Positions 31,826 to 41,581 of a stretch of DNA of 60,000 nucleotides are shown here, piece after piece; position 1 is the first letter of the stretch; the number at the start of each line of letters is the position of its first letter. This DNA is from Cryptomeria japonica (lineage: Eukaryota; Streptophyta; Pinopsida; Cupressales; Cupressaceae), in contig NC_081405.1 in NCBI RefSeq assembly GCF_030272615.1, forward strand, positions 311,009,235 through 311,069,234, read 5' to 3'. The position numbers were made by a program, and so were the translations under genes. The notes beneath the pieces are model-generated. The model was not told the origin of the DNA. It did no database searches and saw nothing but the letters and a program-made list of their open reading frames with translations.

Positions 31826-33217
31826 ATGGCTACAATTGCTTCACTGATCGATCTACCTCCAAACGAGACCCGCTATGAGTTCTTGGTGGATAACCTTTTG
31901 GTTCCTTCATATAAGATCATGCCTACTGAGACACTATGTGTTGTCGGTCCCAAATCCCAGTTATATGGTTCCATTTTCACATACCTACGTGACAATACTT
32001 TACCTCCTGATCTATCAAATAACCAACGTCGCACTTTCATTCGCCAATCCTCTCGATATGTCATTTTAGCTGATATCCTATACTGATGAGGTCTAGATGG
32101 CACTCTTCTTAGATGTTTAGAAAGTGACGAAGCTCAGATTGTATTACGGGAAGTGCATGAAGGGATATGTGGTCCACATGCTAGTGGTCCTACCTTGGCC
32201 AAGAAACTCATCAGGACTGGATATTACTGGCCCAATATGGAGAAAAACTCATATCAGTTTGTCAAGAAATGTAAACAATGCCAAATTCATGGAGACCTCA
32301 TACATGCGCCAACACAAGAACTACAACCACTTGTGTCTCCTTGGCCCTTTTGTCAGTGGGGACTCGATCTCATAGGCAAGATTCACCCTCCTTCTTCCAA
32401 TGGTCATAAATTCATTATCACTGCTACAGAGTATTTTACAAAATGGATTGAAGTCGTGCCTCTCACACAAGTTACTGGAAAACAGATTGCTACATTCATC
32501 CTTAACTATATCATTTGCCGATACGGTATTCCTGTTTCCATTATCACTGATAACGGGCGTCCCTTCAAAAATCAGGATGTTCGTGAACTCTATGATCGCT
32601 TCCATATCTCCCATCATTTCTCCACACCATATTATCCCCAAGGTAATGGCCAAGCTGAGGCATCTAACAAAACAATCCTTAAAATTTTAAAGAAGAGAGT
32701 CGACGATGCTGGTCGTAATTGGCATATCCAACTTAATCCTGCACTTTGGGCCTACCGCACAAGTGTCTGCACACCTACAGGAGCTACACCCTATTCACTT
32801 GTCTATGGCGCTGAAGTTGTCTTGCCTATTGAGGTCAAACTACCCTCTTTACGGGTTTCTTTGCAAAACATCATCAGTGACGAAGACTATAGGGTCTCTC
32901 GCTTACAAGAGTTGGAACTACTGGATGAACAAAGACAAACTGTTTTTAATCATCTCAAGGCTTACCAACAACGAATGAGTCGCAGTTATAATCACAAGGT
33001 CAAGCCTTGCACATTTGAGGTAGGTGACTTGGTTCTCAGAGAAAATCCTAAAAATCAACAAGACAGAGAGAAGAAGGGCAAGTTTGAACCAAACTGGCTT
33101 GGTCCTTACATCATTACAGCAGCATATGGATCTGGTGCATATCAGCTCTCAACTACAGAAGGTGAACCTTTGGAGGATCCTATCAACAACATGCACCTTC
33201 GCAGGTTCTACACATAG
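31826..33217 (+). pseudogene. Gypsy2 integrase
   Basis: Two adjacent TGA codons (32084-32089) interrupt the linker; both fit CGA-to-TGA. The H2C2 zinc domain (H in REVHEGICGPH, CKQCQIHG) leads to the catalytic core: GLDLIG (Asp at 32366), TDNG (Asp at 32549) and QAEASNK (Glu at 32657), with 35 residues between the last two. The C-terminal part has GDLVLRENPKN and FEPNWLGPYII, the GPF/Y-like module of Ty3 integrases. It ends at 33217. It would insert the cDNA and give the 5-bp duplication seen. Confidence 0.93.
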
Positions 33218-34920
33218 CTCTTCAGAGTATCCTAACTCAAAAATACAAAAAAATCAAAAAATTTCAAAAACACAAAAAAAATTATAAAACAAAAAAAAAT
33301 CGTTACTTGGTGAAAACCTGGCAAACAGGCACCTTGTGACACAAAAAACATTGAAAAATCAAAAAAAGTAAAGAGAAATAATTTCGTCCAATGGTGAAAA
33401 CCACTTCGGTGGTGCCCTGGGCAAGTACCATGGTGAAAACTGGGTCACTGGCGCCATGCGTAGAGACATTGCTCCTCCCTCCTTCAGGATTCACTTTCAT
33501 CCTTTCACTTTGCACACACTCACGACCAATTCGTTCATAATAAACTTACCCATTCCCATCATGGCTTGTTATTGATCTACCCAAGATTGGTTTGCCATTC
33601 ATAATAAACCTCCCTTTCCATCCATAATAAATCAGATCCTATCTGTGGCTAAGGCAAATCCTACGTCTAGTGATGGGTGTGGAACTGAGAACATCACATG
33701 TTTCGAGGAGTACAGTTTCTTCCAGCTTCCTTCAGTCTATCCGTGCACAATCCGCAATAAAGCAACATTTGCATCACAGATCCGCAATAAGTTTCATTTT
33801 CTCCACAATAAAGTATCAGTTTCATGGATTCAGTCAATTTCAGATGAGACACAGCAGCAACAATGGGCTTCAACAAATCAAATCTTTCAACAGACTCAGA
33901 CAACATTATGGTTCAAGGCTATCTATCCTTTTTGTGAAAGTAAACATTGTGACCACAATCAAATAAGACTTATACAAGTGACAAGAGACACTAAACTTGA
34001 TGACTACAGTGGATGTTGGTGTCGAGTCTTGGTTTTCTTTTGATTTCATTTTTTTTTTTTTTTGGTGACATGTCTTTTAGCTTTTCCGGGATGTCTTTGA
34101 CTAGAGATTCTATCTCCAGGATGTCTTTGACTAGAAAGACGAGGATGAGGTATCATCACCTATTTGTATTTGTTGTTTGTGGATTGTCTCTTAGTAATGC
34201 TATGACTTGTCCAAGGATATGAGGACACTATGAGTCTAGTGTGAACTGGGGCATTCCTTGTTTGTAACTGTCTTATCTCCATGCAAACAGGTACAATGAC
34301 TTTCTGGGTCGAACATATGCCTCGATTGTCATAACCTACTTGCCATAATAAAGCTCAATGATGATAACGCACAAGAAGCTCTTTCACTTTCATATCTTCT
34401 GTCTTCCATCCCCCTTTCTTGATTGACTTCCATCATCCTTCTCGAGTCCACGTAGCCTGCTATCACATGACTGAGTATAATGACACACCAAAAACATTTG
34501 CATTTCATGTAGTTACACCTGCATCACCACATGTTAGCATCTCATACATACATATAGATATCACAATTGCATCGCATCCTGCACACAACACCTGTTAGCA
34601 CAATTTACATTTGCATTATCATATTCATCTGCATTACATACATTCACATTTGCATTGGCATAACATTTTTAAACATAAAAGAACAAAAATATTGCATTAC
34701 ATCATATAAACATTTGCATCCATATCACAAACATCACATAAGAACATCTCATCACATAGGTACGCATGCATATAGCTGCCGTAAAAATGAATCATCTCAT
34801 ATATATAATCAAAAGTGTCATGATACAATGATGTCAAAAATCATATGGCTACAAAAAGCACCCGTAGGTGTATACAATACAAAACTGGTACAATACTGAT
34901 ACAAAAGGGAGCCCTCTACG
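33218..34920 (+). other. Gypsy2 3' noncoding region, first part
   Basis: After integrase come A-rich text, GGTGAAAACC motifs (near 33310, 33393 and 33432), a poly-T run near 34050, a GGGATGTCTTTGACTAGA duplication near 34090 and 34120, and a CA/TA-rich stretch (34480-34800) with repeated catttgcat. No supported gene. It separates integrase from the convergent minus-strand gene. Confidence 0.6.
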
Positions 34921-36828
34921 GCTATGATGAACTCCCCCCCTCGGAGCCGCTGGCCTCAACGAAATCTGAGCCCCTAAAGGACCCGCCCCAGGATCATCCT
35001 ACCTGTCCCCTCTATCTAGTGGTGGTGGAGGACCCATAACCCCACCACTCGATGCCTGTCTCCTCCGACTCCCTCCCGTAGCTGTCACTGTACGCGACGG
35101 TCTATGGAAGCTCCTCGCTTGCTGATCTGCTGGCACTGCACCATAGTAGAGGTCTCTCCAGTAGGCAATCTCCTCCCCTGCCCGCAGGCCATAAGCATAT
35201 CATGCCACTGTATCCTCCGCTGCCTATCTCCCGGCCCTCAGTGCTATCTCAGCCTCTGTATAGCGCTGGATAGCCTGATCCCACTCCCGCTCAGTATCTC
35301 TGAGCCGATCCCTCTCCCTCTCCAGCTCCTGGATCTCATCTGCCTGGCCCTGGCAGATCTCCCTCAGCTCTAGAAGCTCATCCTCCACTGGGTCAACCCC
35401 CTCTGCCTTTGCCTGTGGCTCCCCCTGTATGGGTGCCTGCCCCTATGCCTGTACCTATACTGGTACCTATCTCTGTCCCTGTCTTTGTATCTGTATCTGC
35501 CTGGGACCCTGTGCTGCTGGCACCTGTAGCGGCAATCCACCGTGACCCCTCACCACCCGAGCCTGCCTCTCCTCTCCACCCTCCCTCCGAGGTGCAACCT
35601 GCCTCTCTCCAATTGCTCCCCTCCTCCATCGGCCTCTACCCCCATCACCTCCACCATCATCATCATCACCACCCCCATCTCCATCCAAGGGCTCTCCAAG
35701 ATCTATCAATCATGGGAATGGATGCTTTGCCCAGTATGCTGTGTACTCAGCATCCATCCCAGTGTCCTCAATGTCCGACCACATATCCTAGGGTACTGGC
35801 ATCATCTCCACCAGCTGCGTCACTGTCTGATCATATGACAGCAAAGGCCCAAACTGTGCCTGATCCCTGACTGTCCGCGCATACATGCCTGAGCCCCGTG
35901 GCATCCTCTGGATCCGGCTAAACTACCTACAAACCCTGTCCACAAGCTGTCTCTCTAGCACATAGGGCATCTGCCCAATTAGGTACCTACTTCGAAAGGT
36001 GTAGGGAAGCTCAACTACGTCATCCTCCCACTGCTCGCAGCCCAGGTATGGTCTCCATATGACCACATCAATATCGTCCATCACTCGCCGCCAGTGCTCC
36101 AACCTGCCAATCTGTGGCTGTGATGTGATCATATCATACAAATGAACAAAGCTGCATCCATGACCCTTGCCCCCGAAGTGTATCGGTCGGGTAACCGACA
36201 GATGCTCATAGGCCCATACCTGCAGCAGTGTCACTCCGCAGTCCAATCCTACTGATCCATGATACACAAACTGATGAAGCTCATAATACAAATGGGCCAG
36301 TACACACAGTCCCCAGGCATATCTGGTGTGTTGTGTCACCGGTGTCTCCAGTGCTCCTCCCCAGCCCACAGCCAACCCCCATGTCGCCCTATCCAGACAC
36401 AGGAACCCACTGATAGCTCCTCCTATCACTGTCGGCAATGTTAACCCTGTGGCTGTCATGGTGTCCCATGCCACATGTCCTGCCCTCATCTCCAGTCCTG
36501 GGTCCTGGAACACCCGTCTCAGGGCCTCCCTATCTCCATCTCGATCGTATGGGATCAGCTCCCCATCGATCGGTACCCGCAGAATCCTGTATATATCCTC
36601 CAGGGTGACTGTCATCTCACCCATCGGTAAATGGAACGTGCATGTCTTAGAGTGCCATCTCTCAGCTAATGCAGTCAGCAAACCCATGTTTGCCCGAAAC
36701 TCGGGCACATATAGCACATGTCTCAATCCCATCTCCTCGATGGCAGCTCTGTCCTCAAAAGACAACTCAGGTCGCAACCTCTGAGTCGACGGGAATCTCT
36801 CCCATGACTCTAGCATAGGCAAATACTC
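34921..36828 (-). pseudogene. Antisense plant mobile domain (PMD) gene, exon 2
   Basis: On the minus strand the exon starts after a CAG acceptor at 36831-36829. The first 300 codons are open and match the PMD / MAIN-like family: EYLPMLESWERFPSTQRL, GLRHVLYVPEF, LLTALAERWHSKTCTFHLP, GEMTVTLEDIYRIL, YAWGLCVLAHLYYELHQ, YEHLSVTRPIHFG. TAG at 35925-35923 ends that run, but the same phase continues through stops at 35788, 35710, 35467, 35455, 35443, 35224, 35200 and 34999 with coding-like text: a Gly/Asp-rich linker, a coiled coil (ELREICQGQADEIQELERER) and an Arg/Ser/Pro tail ending near 34921. PMD proteins of plants act in gene silencing and genome maintenance, and PMD sequences are known in transposons. 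What it does for this element is unknown. Confidence 0.85.
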
Positions 36829-36864
36829 CTGCAGTCAAGCAAATCGCTCATGTCAGTCATAGTG

Positions 36865-37145
36865 GCATTCCCTGTTTATCAAAAAATGCTACTTTTTATC
36901 TAAATGCATCTGGCTATCTATCCTAGTGACACTCACTCTTCATCACAAAGTGTTACTTCTATCCTAGTGGTACTCCTTGTTCATCACAAAGTACTACGTG
37001 TGTGACACTCACTATTCATCACAAAGTGTTACTCACATTTGCACTCCCTGTTCATCACAAAGTGTTCCTCATACTCTAGTACTCCCTGTTCATCACAAAG
37101 TACTCTCTCTTGGTACTCACTGTTCATCACAAAGTGCCTTGATCT
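36865..37145. repeat. About seven tandem copies of a 30-40 bp unit
   Basis: The unit is of the form tactccctgTTCATCACAAAGTgttact, with variable spacers such as tctatcctagtg. It lies inside the predicted antisense intron. Confidence 0.88.
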
Positions 37146-37253
37146 ATCCTAGTCTTCCTAGAGGACCTGCTTGAGTGTATCCTCTCAGCAGCTTATCCAA
37201 TCGACAGCGTATGTTCATCACAGAACTGTCGATTTGACCTAGAAGACAAAGTT

Positions 37254-37510
37254 AAACGCAAACGTGCTTACTTGACATAAACGCGCTTACAGACTGCACA
37301 GACGTGCCTGAAAAACATAGATGCTCCTGATTGACATAGACGTGCCTATGCTCTGCACAGACGCGCCTGGGCGACACAAACGTGCCTTCTTGGCACAAAC
37401 GCGCCTGAACATCACAGACGCGGTCGCAATTGACATAGACGCGAGTTCAAACGCAGATGCGCCTGACACAAACACAGACGCGCCTGGCACCAACGCAGAC
37501 GTGCCTGGAC
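37254..37510 (-). repeat. GCGTCTGTG repeat, block C (about 13 copies, minus sense)
   Basis: The plus strand shows CACAGACGCGCCTG variants; read on the minus strand this is CAGGCGCGTCTGTG, the core motif of blocks A and B. Spacing is about 15-25 bp. It lies in the predicted PMD intron. Confidence 0.85.
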
Positions 37511-37622
37511 GTTTTTTGACACTTTTTGGAACCTATTATAAGCACATTTATGACCCTATCTAGCATGCATTAATGACAAAAATTAAATGCGTCAAAGTAC
37601 GAGGAGGTTTGGTGGTACTTAC

Positions 37623-37688
37623 CGGCTCTCCTACCTTTGCTGGCCTCTGAAATCGATGAACGCGGTTGAATCTGTGAATGAAAGCCAT
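37623..37688 (-). CDS. Antisense PMD gene, exon 1 (predicted)
   Basis: The ATG at 37688-37686 is followed by 22 codons (MAFIHRFNRVHRFQRPAKVG then EP) up to a GTAAGT donor. Joined to exon 2 the reading phase is kept and gives a continuous N-terminus for the PMD protein. The basic, Arg/His/Phe-rich peptide has no known motif. It lies about 90 bp downstream of a TATA box. A weaker donor (GTAGGA) four codons earlier is an alternative. Confidence 0.6.
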
Positions 37689-37780
37689 CGTTGCTGACTG
37701 CTGCTGCTCTATTTTCGCTCTGCAATATGCTCTCGTGGATGTGTAGATGACAATGAGGATGTATTTTCCCCCGTGGTCTA

Positions 37781-37787
37781 TCTTATA
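37781..37787 (-). promoter_or_regulatory. TATA box of the antisense PMD gene
   Basis: On the minus strand gcTATAAGAtag stands 93 bp upstream of the exon 1 ATG. The start of transcription would be near 37755, giving a leader of about 65 nt. It lies about 250 bp from the 3' LTR, facing into the element. Confidence 0.55.
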
Positions 37788-38019
37788 GCCTACCCTAGCC
37801 CTCGCCTTCGTTTCCCGAGTCAGTCTTCATTATCCCATGACTCTGTCACTTTATCCAGTCAGTCCATTCTAGCCTTTCTTTCTTATCGAGAGATTGTCTG
37901 CAATCTTTCTAGACATTTTCATCCAATCTCTCGAGGGGGCATATCATTCCCATCTTGGGGCAACTTTGTATCAGTTCATCTTATCTTCTTTGAAACAACG
38001 TGACAAGCCGCATTGTCTC

Positions 38020-38033
38020 AAAGAGGGGCAAAA
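38020..38033 (+). promoter_or_regulatory. Polypurine tract of Gypsy2
   Basis: aaagaggggcaaaa directly precedes the TGTAGAC start of the 3' LTR. Confidence 0.8.
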
Positions 38034-38795
38034 TGTAGACACCCAAAATTGTCCAGTCTAATTAAATAAATATTTTATTTATTTAATTATCTAAGCCTAA
38101 TTCTTCTATTAATTAAATAAATCTTTATTTATTTAATTAATTCATTTATCCTCTTCTAACCTTATTTCTCATTTAAATAAATACATTTATTTATTTAAAT
38201 TATCATTTTCCTAAATTAAATAAATATTTTTATTTATTTAATTGATCCCACTTCTTCTATTAATTAAATAAATCTTTATTTATTTAATTAATTCATTAAC
38301 CTTTTCTACCCATGACACATGTCATTCATCTCTTAATTCATACACTACCTACCCCTTTCATTATTTTATTATTTCTTTTACCTACCCTCTAATCATAGCC
38401 GACCTCCTTTTACACCTCTCAATCTTATCCCTCCATTTCATATAGTGTCTTCTATATAAGGAGATGCTTCCTTCATTATCAAACCCTAATGAAAGATCTT
38501 AAGGACTAAACTACACTACGATCCTACTTGCAACCACATTCCGTTCTTTGTTGAGCTCTTGTGCATATAAAATCTGAGAGTAAATATATCAAGCAAGATC
38601 AATGGAGATAGGAAGAATGGAGATCCAAACCCTATTGGACATGTGATGGTATAATCTTTGTGATTTCATTTGATTTGCATTGTCTAAGGTAATCTTCATA
38701 TGTTATGGTGGATCTTTGTTGTTGTTAGGCTAGGGTTTTGTGGTTGAATCTATTTAGTCTTTCAACATTATTGTTATCCATTTTCACCATAAACA
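38034..38795 (+). repeat. 3' LTR of Gypsy2
   Basis: 762 bp, same length as the 5' LTR with about nine substitutions by eye, mostly transitions. The right flank is gttag (38796-38800). Confidence 0.96.
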
Positions 38796-38800
38796 GTTAG

Positions 38801-39217
38801 TATTTGGATGTATAAACATATATAACCTTACTATTAGGGAAGTGAGGAGGGAAGGTAACAGGGTTCTCATAACCCTAGACTTTACCACCATATAGAATGG
38901 TTTCTAGCTCTCGAAGAGATGAAAAGACTCTCATTAAGACTTCATGTTATCACAATGCAATTTCAATGCAAAGAAAACTCAGTGGAGAAATTGCGAACAT
39001 TATTGTCCTTCTACACAGATTAAGAGGAGATGAAGATGCCTTAAACCTAGATGAGTGGATCTTATTTTTTGTTCAAATTATCTCTACTCAAAAAATGTAC
39101 CTTGATTTGGCAAGATTTATTAGTGACCATTTATATACTATGATCACCCAATTCAAGTGGAATGATTATTTCTACATGTCATTGTTATCTAATTTCGCTT
39201 CTAGCTCAATCAGGTAG
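38801..39217 (+). pseudogene. Unrecognised coding-like fragment, right of Gypsy2
   Basis: From 38801 the frame of the left fragment (22414-22657) continues for 31 codons to TAG 38893-38895. In another phase an ATG at 38897 opens 106 codons with protein-like text (NLDEWILFFVQIISTQKMYLDLARFISDHLYTMI). The two may be parts of one gene separated by a frameshift, or unrelated. I do not recognise the family and give it no function. Confidence 0.35.
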
Positions 39218-40150
39218 AGTTGGAACAACATTTGCATTAAAAAAATAAAAGTACATATCTGATTATGCTAAGTGTTCATATAAGTAAGAGATGTTATCAA
39301 CTAAAGCAATAGATTCAATGCAAATGTTCTTCCAAGAAATGGGAGTTTACACTTGCGCATAGAAAATAGCTTTCTTTATTCATGAATTCAAAAGGTATAG
39401 TGTCTCACACAAGCCATGAGAGTAACTAATTCAATGCATTATGAAAAGAAGCTATACATTTGTAGAAGAAAGCATATAAAAGGAGTAGAGTTCCGTCATT
39501 GCCTGAATGACAAATCCCTGAGGCTGAGTTATCGCTTGTCCTCATGCTCCTTACACTCTGCTACTCTAGAAGTACCTGAAAGTGATGAAAAGTGGTGTTA
39601 GAGCTTAGGATACCTAATCAGTTCATATGTAATATCAACAAATGTGATAGGCCAACACTAGGGTAAGGAAATAAGAAGAATTAATCACTAAACTCAACTT
39701 GGTCTACCTGTCAATCCAAGACGTAAACTTGCAAAAAGTGTCGGGGCTATATGCCACAAAGGGGTGAAAGCTGTGAGATGAGTGGTTATGAATGCAACTA
39801 TAAACCTATTGTAGATCAAAATAATTCCTGTGACAGGAACTATCACTTCTTGGTGACATGAACAACAACAATTTGTGACAACAAAAGTTTATTCCAGAAT
39901 ATAAATTTGTCTTAATGATAAACCATTATAATCACAATTCTATAATATTAACGAAAGTATAATAACAGAAAATGCTTAATCAATTTGCAATAGTAATGAC
40001 ATAAAATTAATCACTCTTAATTATTGAAATAAAATAGAACACGATAAAAATCAAATCACACATTACTGAAATAAAATTGCAGAAATTAAAAGTGACCAAG
40101 CACCCTATGAAGTGGGACTTACCTCCATAATTTGCCTGGTGATGAAATGA
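39218..40150. other. Unassigned spacer
   Basis: AT-rich sequence without a supported frame or repeat. The frame at 39416-39601 (61 codons) has no motif. It ends at the Copia2 target site. Confidence 0.4.
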
Positions 40151-40155
40151 GAACT

Positions 40156-41220
40156 TGTTAGGTCCTGGAGACAACTGAGAGGGGGGGTGAATCAGTTGTC
40201 TAATAAATTCAAACCAAAAACTAAAACTAATTAACCAACTTAATGCTTAATATCGGTAAACCAATTAAGTATGCCGGTAGATAGTGTTAACAGTAAATTG
40301 CTATATCGGTAAGGATTAATGCATGAAACATAAACATAAAGTCATCCACAACACATGACACCAATATTTGTGCATGGAAATCCTGTAAGGGGAAAAACCA
40401 CGGTGGGAAACCTTACCCACAATCAAATGATACTACTGCAGATAGTAAGTGTACATAAATGGGGTCTGCACATGCAAAAAGGCCAACAGCCTAGATCTCA
40501 CTGCTCAATCACAAAATGGGAGTCACACTGACTACAATTGGATGGTTAAATCCAATAAGAATGTACTGCACAAAATAGCATCTTCATATGTTGGATTCAG
40601 TACCGATGTAATGTTGATATGCTTCTACAAAAACCTAACTTCACATTCAAACGACGTCTTCGTGTATATCCCTGCTTGATCCCGCATATACCTTCACTCA
40701 ATTCTTTTTCGCATTCCACACTTGATCTTACAAATAAGATCTTACATTTATACCATACCCTAAGACCAGTTTTAGTAGGTCGGCTCTACAAGATATTACA
40801 ATAAAAACATTTTCCATACAACATAATATCCGATGCAATAACCGATTAAACATGTCGGCTAAATGCATTTACAACAATAATAAATCATCTCCATAGCGTG
40901 CCATGCTCATCTGGAAAAGATAAACCTGTCAGTGTAACCCTAGATAGCCTGGACATATTTGTCGGTAAAAGAAAATATGCAAATATGAATATACCAATGA
41001 TTAATTCTTCAAAATAAAGTGTCAACACGATGTCTTCGACATTACCAAGTGTCTTCCATATCATTCCAAGTACCGATGAACAATATATCCTGCCAATGAA
41101 CCATATACCAGTAACTGTTGCACAGTTTACTTGCTTACCGGTGAATGTTGTCGAATCTCCAAAGTGCTTGTATTCAGTAGGTGTTGACATCAATGACAAA
41201 ACCATACCAAACTACCAACA
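40156..41220 (-). repeat. 3' LTR of Copia2 (left)
   Basis: On the plus strand it runs tgttaggtcc...taccaaca. It carries the GGGGGGGTGAATCA block, the gtggaaa / ggggaaaaacca block, and repeated tCGGTA motifs. Confidence 0.95.
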
Positions 41221-41235
41221 ATCTCCCCCTTTGGC
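41221..41235 (-). promoter_or_regulatory. Polypurine tract of Copia2
   Basis: The minus strand reads gccaaagggggagat directly before the LTR start tgttgg. Confidence 0.85.
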
Positions 41236-41581
41236 ATTGATGGCAACACAAGATGGAAAAAAAACCATCAAAGTGCCAAAACAAAAATGCCAAATACAAA
41301 AACCAACAATCTCCATTTCTCCCCCTGGGAGTAACATGTGTTTATCCAAAGATTAATTTTCAATACCAATCTCTCCTTAAAGGATAATGTGTTTTTCAAA
41401 ATCTCTCCCCAAAAAGATAATGCGTTTTTCCATAGATATCTCTCCCCCTTTGACATCAAATGCCAAAGTCAAGTTCATACAAAATACCAACTACTCCCCC
41501 TGAGAAGTAGCTTCCTCATCAAATACCGGAATAAAAGATTTGTCTTTTTAATTCTGCCGGTTGATGACAATCATCAACTAT

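Larger units (their letters stand above)
36829..37622 (-). other. Predicted intron of the antisense PMD gene
   Basis: Minus-strand GTAAGT at 37622-37617 and CAG at 36831-36829 bound 794 bp. A CTGAC branch-like site lies about 25 bases before the acceptor. Exon 1 ends on a full codon and exon 2 starts on a full codon in the PMD phase. The intron holds two repeat arrays. No cDNA evidence is available here. Confidence 0.6.
22658..38795 (+). mobile_element. Gypsy2: complete Tat-type Ty3/gypsy element with antisense gene, TSD gttag
   Basis: Both LTRs are 762 bp and differ at about nine positions by eye. Duplications gttag lie at 22653-22657 and 38796-38800. Length is 16,138 bp. Plus-strand order: leader, gag, protease, G-patch, RT, RNase H, second RNase H, integrase, then about 4.8 kb of 3' sequence holding a minus-strand plant-mobile-domain gene. 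RT before integrase marks Ty3/gypsy; the second RNase H and an extra antisense gene are hallmarks of the Tat lineage. The pol frame is broken by single stop codons and one frameshift (near 31815), so the copy is not autonomous now. Confidence 0.97.

Noticed and set aside
35409-35870. Plus-strand 153-codon Pro/His/Ser-rich frame
   Set aside because: It is the reverse strand of the PMD gene linker and coiled-coil region; the minus-strand phase is the coherent one.
37254-37510. CRISPR-like array (regular short repeats)
   Set aside because: The repeats are short, variable and unevenly spaced, the spacers are similar in size to the repeats only by chance, and the host is a plant element.
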